From Brachionus rotundiformis (taxonomy: Eukaryota > Rotifera > Eurotatoria > Ploima > Brachionidae), in the NCBI GenBank assembly GCA_016802295.1, contig JAESIW010000208.1, positions 773,889 through 789,616 of the forward strand: a stretch of DNA of 15,728 nt. Reading direction: 5' to 3'. The notes beneath the pieces are model-generated. The model was not told the origin of the DNA, searched no databases, and saw only the letters and a program-made list of their open reading frames with translations. Shown piece by piece: positions 1-7,100 of this stretch (position 1 is its first letter; every line of letters begins with the position of its first letter). The translations under genes and the position numbers were made by a program.

Positions 1-1
1 G

Positions 2-118
2 ACCATTTCAAGTCGTGAAATTCAAACTTCAGTTAGACTTCTCTTGCCTGGTGAATTAGCCAAGCATGCAGTCAGCGAAGGTACCAAGGCTGTAACAAAA
101 TACACTAGTTCAAAATAA
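2..118 (+). CDS. H2B: Histone H2B, C-terminal 38 residues (5' end outside window)
   Basis: Core nucleosomal histone that pairs with H2A. The frame starting at base 2 encodes TISSREIQTSVRLLLPGELA and then KHAVSEGTKAVTKYTSSK, ending in TAA at 116-118. This is the near-invariant H2B C-terminal helix, including the AVTKYTSSK end whose lysine is the usual ubiquitination site. The stop is followed 33 bases later by a replication-type histone stem-loop, so this is a canonical S-phase gene, not a polyadenylated variant. The gene reads toward CEP135; its start, promoter and most of the coding region are outside the window. Only the number and type of neighbouring histone genes is unknown. Confidence 0.97.
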   Translation, partial: TISSREIQTSVRLLLPGELAKHAVSEGTKAVTKYTSSK

Positions 119-151
119 ATTATCTCTCAAAAGATAATGAGTAAAACCCCC

Positions 152-167
152 GGCCTTTTTCAAGGCC
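152..167 (+). promoter_or_regulatory. Histone mRNA 3' stem-loop (H2B)
   Basis: GGCCTT-TTTC-AAGGCC forms a perfect 6-bp stem with a 4-base loop and matches the metazoan histone 3' processing signal (GGYYYU-UHUH-ARRRCC form) bound by SLBP. It is preceded by a C-rich run and followed by a purine-rich stretch around 171-190 that could act as the histone downstream element for U7 pairing. Established role: 3' cleavage without polyadenylation and cell-cycle control of histone mRNA. Confidence 0.95.
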
Positions 168-386
168 AACTAAAACTTGAAAATTAAAGCAAATTTTTTT
201 ATCCACAATAAATATAAAATGAATAAATGCGGAAGACAACAACTCTTATAAATCAATTATTTATTTTTTAGACTTGACTTTCAATTTTTTAAATCATTTG
301 GCTAAAAATTTAAAAACATGATTTCAATAGAAAAATATTCCAAAATTTATATCGGTGTACTGGCTACACCATCTGATTGATTAACC

Positions 387-626
387 TTATCTTTTTAATT
401 TAAAATTTCTTGTTTTAATTTGTTTTTGATTTAGTTTGTATTTATTTTCAGTAATTTTGACATAATTTAAATAGCTAATAAAAACCTCATGCCAAATCTT
501 GTCGAAAGCTTTGGAAACGTCAATAATAAGCAACATTCTTGTTTTTTTATATCAAATGATTCGACTAAGTATAAGGAAAACCAGATTATCTGTGGTTTTT
601 CGCTGTCTCCAAAAATCAGATTGTTC
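387..626 (-). mobile_element. Non-LTR retrotransposon relic, reverse transcriptase motif A region
   Basis: On the minus strand the frame 626 to 387 reads QSDFWRQRKTTDNLVFL, then one TGA (554-552), then MLLIIDVSKAFDKIWHE, and continues open for another 26 codons to a TAA at 389-387. The order QSxFR..R.TTDNL followed by D-x-x-KAFDK-x-WH is the fingers/palm region of LINE-type reverse transcriptases, with the catalytic Asp of motif A. The fragment is about 80 codons with a premature stop, no start and no downstream motif B in frame, so it is dead. It lies downstream of H2B and is unrelated to CEP135. The clade (CR1, Jockey or other) cannot be told from this length. Confidence 0.7.
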
Positions 627-790
627 CTAAATTAGCAACAAATTTTATACCTTCTTTATCTAAATTAGCTACTCCGCTTCCATATTCATGCGGTTTTATT
701 GAATTACAAATATCATTTATAAACCAAAACAATTAAAGAATTCAAGCATATAACTACTTCGGTCTAACCCATGAACAAATTGTGTAACAG
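616..790 (-). mobile_element. Second reverse-transcriptase relic (motif B/C-like)
   Basis: The minus-strand frame ending at the TGA at 618-616 reads FINDICNSIKPHEYG followed by a segment ending FVANL. This resembles the FINDL...(L)FADD stretch that leads into motif C of LINE reverse transcriptases, with the catalytic Asp pair lost. Just upstream, in another frame, HGLDRSSYMLEF could be a decayed motif B (GVxQGSxLSP). In an intact element this part follows motif A. Here it precedes it on the same strand, so the two pieces are separate insertions or a rearranged copy. The identification rests on weak residual similarity. Confidence 0.4.
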
Positions 791-1102
791 AGAGATCTAA
801 TCAAACACTAGCCTATAGCTGAAGAAAGCAAGCTGAAGCAAATACAAATTATTGGCATAGATTTCTACCATATGTAATCATACCTTGATTGATAACCTTT
901 AATTACCTATCAACTTTATACTTTATAAATTAAATTTATATTATTTTATCCTGCTATAATCATTTTTGTGCTCTTATAAATACATAAAGTTTCACTTTTT
1001 TTAATATTTAATTCAATATTTTAAACGTTATGCTAAAAAGAAGAACTATGATCCATACTGAGTGTCCTTAAGACTTCCACAAATAATATTTTAAATAAAT
1101 AA
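791..1102. other. AT-rich interval without a recognisable gene
   Basis: I see no open frame of note, no RNA gene and no clear repeat in this stretch. It may hold further decayed parts of the retrotransposon relic to its left, but nothing that can be named. Confidence 0.5.
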
Positions 1103-1145
1103 ATAAACATAGATTTCAAAAGTGTCAAATGGATACTCAAAACAA

Positions 1146-1154
1146 ATCTCAAAA
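1146..1154. repeat. Target-site duplication, left copy (ATCTCAAAA)
   Basis: The 9-mer ATCTCAAAA directly abuts the left end of the MULE-type element and is repeated exactly at 2294-2302 beyond its right end. Nine bp is the typical duplication length of Mutator-like elements. Confidence 0.8.
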
Positions 1155-1307
1155 GGTTGATTTACATTTTGACAAGTAAATTTGGAAAAGGTAATTTTCG
1201 ACAACTTAATTTCGACAAATAAAAATTAAGAAAATTAATTTTCGACGAGGCAAATAAAACCTGACAAATTAATTTTCGAATAATATATTTTCGACAAAAC
1301 TTGACAA
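1155..1307. repeat. Left terminal/subterminal repeat array of the MULE element
   Basis: About 150 bases with six spaced copies of TTTTCGACAA-like motifs separated by AT-rich spacers. The inverted counterpart occupies roughly 2195-2293. Confidence 0.65.
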
Positions 1308-1346
1308 CTTTTTTTTTGCATGTGTTTTTTTTTATTTTATTCTATT

Positions 1347-2152
1347 ATGGATGATTTAGTGAGCTCAATTAATAACTTAAGCTTGTCGCTCAATTTAATT
1401 AAATCATCGCGTCTAAAAAAAGATGGATCGCCAAGCTATATCCTAATTGATGCTGAGTCTTTTGAATACAAAATGAGTTATAAAGCTAACTCTGGTATCT
1501 TGGCGGTGCAACGATTCTCAGTTCCCAAACTGCCCAGCAACAGTTTATACAGACGGTCTTGTTAAACCAATAGTTAAAGGGAAGGCACATGAACATATGA
1601 ACTCAGTAAAAACCCAAGTTAAAGTTATCAAAGCTAATATCAAAGAAATTTCGATTTGATAAAGATTTGTCCAATGTGGACAACCAAGTGCGTTTATATT
1701 GTAAATTAGTTGCATACCTCGCTTTTTTGCCACCTGATGATGTAATTGGGGCATTTGTAATGCTTAAAAAGCAGGCACTGACTGAATTAAATAAATTTTA
1801 TAGATATTTTGAAGACAATTACATTGGAGCAAGAGGTAAAGGAAAGAGTTTGGTCCGTAAAGAGCCTAGATTTCCAATTAATCTATGAACTACGAACAAT
1901 CTCGAAGGTTGGCATAATGCACTCCAATCTTCAATCAGAACACATCCTCATTTATTGAGCTTAATTGATAGTTTAAAGCTGGAGCAATCGAACAAAGAAA
2001 ATTTGTTCATTCAACTAAGTTGTGGTCGGGTAAATAAAAGGAAGCCTTGTTACATTATTTTGGAAGAACGCATAAATCAAATTTTAAATGATTATAATGA
2101 TCAAGATATTTATCAATACTTAGCTAATTTATCTAAATTAATTCAATACTAA
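1347..2152 (+). pseudogene. Defective FLYWCH/MULE transposase (zinc finger plus C-terminal domain, catalytic core missing)
   Basis: The probable start is ATG 1347 (MDDLVSS). The FLYWCH-type zinc finger follows: SSRLKKDG...YKANSGI in frame 3. A 1-base insertion near 1500 moves the frame to WRCNDSQFPNCPATVYTDG with KGKAHEH at 1582-1596, supplying the C...C...H-x-H ligands. After a TGA at 1657-1659 the text jumps to another frame with VAYLAFLPPDDVIGAF, then YFEDNYIGARGKG and RFPINL-stop-TTNNLEGWHNALQSSI, ending LAKLIQY-like (LSKLIQY) with TAA at 2150-2152. The last part is the conserved C-terminal region of MULE transposases. The stop at 1886-1888 is TGA where the family has Trp (RFPIELW), a single G-to-A change. 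The DDE catalytic region, about 250 residues, is absent near 1650. The copy is therefore non-autonomous and dead. Confidence 0.75.
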
Positions 2153-2293
2153 TTTTTTCAATATTTTCAATTAATTTTTCTTAATAAATATTTTTGTCTC
2201 ACAACAATTTTTTTGTCTAATTAAAAATCTTGTCTAATTTACCTTGTCGAAATTTACCTTTACGAAATTTACTTGTCGAAAAGTAGCAGATTC

Positions 2294-2302
2294 ATCTCAA
2301 AA
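2294..2302. repeat. Target-site duplication, right copy (ATCTCAAAA)
   Basis: Exact match to 1146-1154, immediately outside the right terminal repeat of the MULE element. Confidence 0.8.
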
Positions 2303-2403
2303 TATTATTGAAGAAAATTAAAATTGCTCCATCAGAACAACAATCAGAGTTATTAGAACAACCACCACTATCACAGTCTAAAACAAAGAACAAAAAAGAT
2401 TAA
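2303..2403 (+). pseudogene. Coding-like remnant interrupted by the MULE insertion
   Basis: If the transposon and one duplication copy are ignored, 1103-1154 reads straight into 2303-2403 as a 50-codon open frame ending ...QQSELLEQPPLSQSKTKNKKD and TAA. After that stop the same frame stays open for a further 28 codons (TKDLINKRSAQLTKKN...). The amino-acid mix looks protein-like (Gln/Pro/Lys-rich), but I do not recognise a family. It could be the end of an old gene, a remnant of another transposon, or chance in AT-rich DNA. Confidence 0.3.
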
Positions 2404-2547
2404 ACTAAAGATCTTATTAATAAAAGATCAGCTCAATTGACTAAAAAGAATTTAATTTGTCTACTTTTAATTTTTTATTAATTAAGCCATGATGTTTCTC
2501 TTACTCTAAATTTTTTATTTCGGTTGTTTTTATTATCTTTTTATAGA

Positions 2548-2700
2548 TATTTTTATTTGAAATTAGCTAGAATAGCTTATGATAGATTGATTGGAGCAAA
2601 ATCGAAACGATTTAATGATCAAAAAATTGAAAAATTGCTCGATATTAAAAGAAAAAATTTAACAAAAAAAACTTTATTTTTCAAAATATTAAACAAGTAA
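2548..2700 (+). pseudogene. Exon-like open frame, unidentified
   Basis: A pyrimidine-rich tract ending in TTTTTATAG (to 2546) looks like a splice acceptor. It is followed by a 50-codon open frame, YFYLKLARIAYDRLIGAKSK and so on to FFKILNK, with TAA at 2698-2700. It has no internal ATG near its start, so if real it is a last exon. It might belong with the 2303-2403 remnant, with about 110-140 bases of intron between them. The protein is basic and helical-looking; no family is recognised. It ends about 180 bases from the convergent CEP135 stop codon. Confidence 0.3.
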
Positions 2701-2802
2701 TCAAAAAGGCATATTTTGATGTATGGCAAATTTAAAGCTAAATAAAAGATTTTTTTGTTTTTATCCAAAAAAAAAATAAGATAAAAATATAAATTTTTTT
2801 TC

Positions 2803-2808
2803 TTTATT
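2803..2808 (-). promoter_or_regulatory. Poly(A) signal for CEP135
   Basis: AATAAA on the minus strand, about 75 bases past the CEP135 stop codon (2884-2882), in an AT-rich 3' flank. It is well placed to set the end of a short 3' UTR. Confidence 0.5.
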
Positions 2809-2881
2809 TTGACAATTAAAAATCAACCAAGTTAATCTAATAAAACAAATTAATATCATAAGTTTTAATTTTGTTAATTGA

Positions 2882-4189
2882 TTAATTCATTTTGCTAGGT
2901 GAAAGATTTCGCCTTTCGGCCGAAGAGTATCTCAGATTGGAGGCCGATAGAGAAGAAGATGTGTGAAAGTGATTTGCCGAATGATCTTTGTAAGGTGATC
3001 TGGATCTGATGGGCGACAAAGATCGGTAAGCAGTGGCAGCGTTTGAGGCAGCAACGGCAGCGGCAGCAGCAGCCATGGCCGTGTTGGCAGATTGCTGCGG
3101 TGAAGGAAGAGGCAAAGGCAGCGGCAAGGCGAAGTCAAGTGACGAGGTGACACATGGCTGAGGTGGTGGTGGTAGTGGCACTCTTATTGGCGAGCCGAAC
3201 CTGCTCGACGAATTCAACTCGGCCGAATCGCTAAGCTTTCTCAGCTCTTGGGCGGCTCTTTCCCTCTCAAACCTCTCATTAGTCAATTGTCTCTTAAGTC
3301 TTTCATTATCGCTCTCATACTCAACAATTTTACTTCTCAATGCCCCAATTTCTTTGTTCTGTCCCTGTACTTTTTGTTCACTTAGCGAAATACGGTCCTT
3401 TAGAAGTTTAAGCTCCGAGTCCCTTTCCTGAGTGGACAGCTGCATTTGAAAATCTTTTTCTCTATTATTGGCAATCAATTCCTCTAAATTTCTAACCATT
3501 GTTCGCTCACTATTTACCTGAGACTTGAGCAAGTCGTTCTCGGCCCTCTTGTCCGCCAATTGGTTCTGCAATTGGTCATAGTCAAGCTCTTTGCTGGTCA
3601 GTTGTCGGCCGAGCTCTTCCTTAGCCTGTTCCAAGTGCGAGTTCAAATCTCTCGAGTTCATCAAGTCTTGCATCAAGTCTTTGGTCTCGGCCTGGGCTTT
3701 TTTCAGCTGCTCCTCGCAGCGTTGCAAATTGCGGTTGGCACCTGACAATTTGACTTCATATTCTTGGCATGCACTCAGCTGCTGTTGGTAATCCCGTTCC
3801 AGAATATCCAGTCTTTCTCTCAAACGCTTATTATCTGCATGTTTGATTTGAATTTCCATCTTGAGATTATTGGTCTCGTTCTCAAACGAGCTCAGATTTG
3901 CCTTCATGCCATTCATCTCATTGGTCATCTCTCTGTACTGTTCCAACAAGCTTGATCTATCGCTTTCTTTTTGTTTAAGCAAGTCTTCGAACTTGGCCAC
4001 TTCGTTTATGTACTCTTGAAGCTGGTCCCTCAAGCACTCTTTGTCTGCGTTTGATTTTTCCAGCTCGCAGTGCAATACCTGATTTTCTCTGGTCACGGTG
4101 ATCAAATCGTCTTGTAGACGCTTGTTTTCTCTACAAGCCGAATCGAATCGTCTACTCAAGTCCGAGCTTTCCTCGTTCCCTCGGTCCAC
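2882..4189 (-). CDS. CEP135: CEP135 exon 6 (last, 435 codons plus stop)
   Basis: The exon opens after the acceptor AAAAAAATTAG at 4200-4190 with GTG (Val) GAC CGA, not with a start codon. About 320 residues of coiled coil follow (SACRENKRLQDDL, YINEVAKFEDLL, NLEELIANNREKDFQMQL, KLLKDRISLSEQKV, LTNERFERERAAQELRKL), matching the C-terminal part of CEP135 and its paralog TSGA10. The remaining ~110 residues are a low-complexity tail: VPLPPPPQP, a Leu-Pro repeat, an alanine tract with mixed GCN codons, then Ser/Arg-rich stretches with SP sites (SPIRSRSP, LSPSKMN). The tail is longer than the human one, which also ends in Ser/Pro sites. It ends in TAA at 2884-2882. Confidence 0.93.
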   Translation of the reverse strand: MDRGNEESSDLSRRFDSACRENKRLQDDLITVTRENQVLHCELEKSNADKECLRDQLQEYINEVAKFEDLLKQKESDRSSLLEQYREMTNEMNGMKANLSSFENETNNLKMEIQIKHADNKRLRERLDILERDYQQQLSACQEYEVKLSGANRNLQRCEEQLKKAQAETKDLMQDLMNSRDLNSHLEQAKEELGRQLTSKELDYDQLQNQLADKRAENDLLKSQVNSERTMVRNLEELIANNREKDFQMQLSTQERDSELKLLKDRISLSEQKVQGQNKEIGALRSKIVEYESDNERLKRQLTNERFERERAAQELRKLSDSAELNSSSRFGSPIRVPLPPPPQPCVTSSLDFALPLPLPLPSPQQSANTAMAAAAAAVAASNAATAYRSLSPIRSRSPYKDHSANHFHTSSSLSASNLRYSSAERRNLSPSKMN

Positions 4190-7100
4190 CTAATTTTTTT
4201 CAAATTGGAAAAATTAATATCATTTTTTAGTTGTTTTTTTTATTTCTATTTCAATAGATAAAAAAGATAAGAATCATTTTTAAGTAATTTTTTAAATATG
4301 AGTAAATATTTTTATTTTTAAATACAAAAAATGGAATCATTCAAAAATATTTATTAAATTTTTATTGATTATAAATGAATGTAAGAGTTTGTTTTGGTTT
4401 TTAGAGTCTTAGCTTAACAATAGTGTATTTAAAGTAACTCTGTTTACGAAAGTGAATCTCTGAGTCTGAAAGAAGAAAATTGAAGATCTTTAACATCACA
4501 TCTTGTGCAGTGAATTTGTTGTTTTTATTTTATAAGCATTTATAAGCCAAACCTACCCTTTTTCAAGACCATTACAAAAAAAGAACAAATAGGGTGCAAG
4601 AGCTAGCGAGTATAGCGAGAGATTTGCATCATACAACAAAAGAAAAAATGTCCAAGTCTTACAAATTTGAGTGAGCTTTTTAAACAGCAGTAGCATTATT
4701 AACCGAATTTCATCAAATATAAGAAACTTTTTCATAAAAAAAAAGTTAAGACGCACATCATTAATCTCTAATTAAAAGTTAAAAATTGACTTTAATGGAT
4801 CTCGAAATATTTTAAATTCAAAAATTATCTAATATGTGCCAATTTGACTAAAAAAACATCTATTTATCATTTTAATTCAGTCTCCATGGGAACCCAAAGG
4901 AATCGAAAAGACCTAGGAGACCAAGAAAGCTAACTTAAAGGAACCAGAATTGTTTATTTATACAAGCAAGAAAAAATCCTATAAAAGTAATAAAAAGTTG
5001 GCTTCTGAGTTTAATTCAAAGTTTTAAAATGTTAAAATAAGTAGAAAAAAGATTTAACTAATAAAGGAATGGTAACTTACAGAGCTCTGAAAAAACGTGC
5101 TATATTTTAGAACAATAATGTGTACAAGAAAAATGGACATATTGAAATTTATGATCAAATTAAAATGATCATGCTCAAAAATTATTTTTTTATTAAATTT
5201 TTTAGAACCTTTTTAATTGAAAAATGTAATGTAGAGATAGATTTTCACGTGTAACAGAACATGTTAAATCATAATCGAGTATTGTGCAAAATTCTGCATG
5301 TATTAAATTTTTGCAGAAATTTGTAGACATAAAAAATAAAGCTTAACATTGAATGTTTACTTTAAAAATGTGATTCTGCAATAAATTTTTTTAGTCGAAA
5401 ATATTTAAAAATTTATTTTTATAATTTTAATTTGATCATAAACTTCAACTTGCCGAAAAAGCACAGTTGTTTTTAAGTCACAGGTCATAATTCTTTTTAA
5501 CAATTCAGAAAAAAAAATTTTTTAGCTCGTCCTAAAACATTTATCTTTTATTAATTTTTCGTTTTTCATGAAAATTTAAATGTAAAGACTAAGGCTTTTA
5601 AAATTTCATCATTCATTTGCAAATTATAATTTACTTGACTTGAAAAAAAACTTTATTTCAAAGTTACAATTCTGACTTAAAACAGTGTCTGGTTTTTCGG
5701 ACAAGTCTGGAAAAATGCAAGTGTTAGGTTTAGGACATGATTAAATAAATAATCCAAATAAAGGATATAAATTTTGGACTGTTTTTTTTATTACATTTTA
5801 CTTTACATCACCCAAGAGGTGTTTTTTGAATGAAATAAATAGATAATTAAGAAAATAATTAAGTCTAATTTTACCTGAATTCTGAGCGCGTTTATTTCCT
5901 TTTTGTTTGATTTAAGCTCATCGTTTGCACGGTCTAGGGCAACATCCAATTGACTTAGCTGTGAATTAAGCTCATCAATGCGCTTATGTTTGGACGCCAA
6001 TTCTTGCTTAAAAGTCACATTTTCCACAGTTTTTTCATCAATACTAGCCAACAGCTTGTCTTTATCCTTATCCAAACAACCAATGTTCATTCTAAGCGAA
6101 CTTATCTCATCTTTCAGAGTCCTGTTCAACTCCTGCAAGTCAACAATCTTCTGCTCTAGCCTAAACTTAATCTGTTCATACTGATTTAGCTCATCTGTCT
6201 TTAAAGCCAACTGTTTTCGTTGCTCTTCCAAAGCTCTTTCCGACTCTTCGGCCAAATATCTCATTTGGCTCGAGGCTGATTTTTGTTCGTGCAAGTCCTG
6301 CTCGGTCTGAGCCATATGATAATTTTGAGTGTGTATTTTATTCTCTAATTGCTCGAGCTGGTTTTGCAGCAAGTCGATTTGTTTGCACAAATCTTTTTTT
6401 TCCAAGTCCGACTTGCGAACAACTTCATGCAAGTCGGCCATTTGATGCTCAAAGTAGACCTTGTCCTTGGAAAATTGGTCATTGGTCATAGCGTGCCTTT
6501 CTTTGAGGGCGTCGCGTTCAGCAATGGCGTTTCTCAGGTCGAACAGAGCCGAGTCTCGCTCGGACTCTGCTCGCTTGAGCATCGATTGTGCAGCCAGCGA
6601 CATATTAGTCTGCTGTACGCCTCTCTCATCGTTAAGGTTCATGATGTCCTTGCGCGCCTTGCTCAGCTCGGCTTTGGTCTCTTCGTACATTTGACTATAT
6701 TTGTCCCGTTCGTTGGTAAGAACTTTTATGTTCGACTGAATTTCGGACATGTGACGCTCGAATTTGTCGAGCAGTTGCTGCAGTTCGTCCCTCTCGCGCT
6801 TAAGTTGCTTCACTTCGGATGTCTGCTGTCTGCTCGGACTAAGCGAGCATACGGAGCATTTTGTGCCGCTTGGCTGAGCGCCGCGTTTCGACGGGGAGCT
6901 TGAGCGCGAGCGGCTTGACTGCGCTTCGTTCTGCTTGAGCAGCTTTTGTAGAGTGTTAACTTCCTGTTTGTAGAAGTCGCGCTCGCTCTCAATGTTCTTC
7001 AGGTGTGAGTCAAGCTTGGAATTGAGCGCCTTGCTCGAGTTGGACTTTTGTAAATTGGAGCTTGAGCGACGAGTGGTCAGCTTGAGCGAGTCAAGCTCTT

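Larger units (their letters stand above)
1155..2293 (+). mobile_element. Internally deleted Mutator-like (FLYWCH/MULE) DNA transposon
   Basis: The 1139-bp element is bounded by a perfect 9-bp direct repeat. Its two ends are inverted repeats: the outermost 22 bases match at 14 positions without gaps, and the next stretch is clearer (GACAAGTAAATTT on the left, mirrored near 2268-2280 on the right). Both ends carry an array of a short motif, TTTTCGACAA or close variants. The left copies are near 1167, 1195, 1209, 1238, 1287 and 1301. The right copies in reverse orientation lie between about 2200 and 2282. Such subterminal arrays are probably transposase-binding sites. Inside is a broken transposase gene. 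It has inserted into an older coding-like sequence (see 2303-2403). Confidence 0.8.
4190..5874 (-). other. CEP135 intron 5 (1685 bp)
   Basis: The donor is CAG|GTAAAA at 5874 and the acceptor TTAG at 4190. The intron is AT-rich. It holds an inverted-repeat element at 5144-5446, one degenerate X-box match at 4880-4893, and a small near-duplicated stretch around 5687-5717 (GTCTGG...TTCGGACAAGTCTGG). I see no exon in it. Confidence 0.85.

Noticed and set aside
530..655. Two GCAAC words (AAGCAACATTC, TTAGCAACAAA) as possible X-boxes
   Set aside because: No matching left half-site at a permitted spacing, and both are inside retrotransposon relics.
3560..3955. Several overlapping + strand frames of 60-66 codons
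   Set aside because: Shadows of CEP135 exon 6.
4187..4189. GTG as the start of a separate 435-residue gene
   Set aside because: It directly follows a splice acceptor, and the sequence continues the CEP135 coil. It is an internal exon edge, not a start. The same holds for TTG at 7272, which lies in the exon 5 acceptor.
4553..4756. 67-codon minus-strand frame in intron 5
   Set aside because: Phe/Leu-rich and AT-driven, no splice-site logic and no similarity to CEP135.
6349..6903. 184-codon open frame on the + strand, the longest antisense frame
   Set aside because: It lies wholly within CEP135 exon 5, antisense to it. Coiled-coil genes rich in Glu/Lys/Gln/Leu codons commonly leave antisense frames open; it shows no domain of its own.
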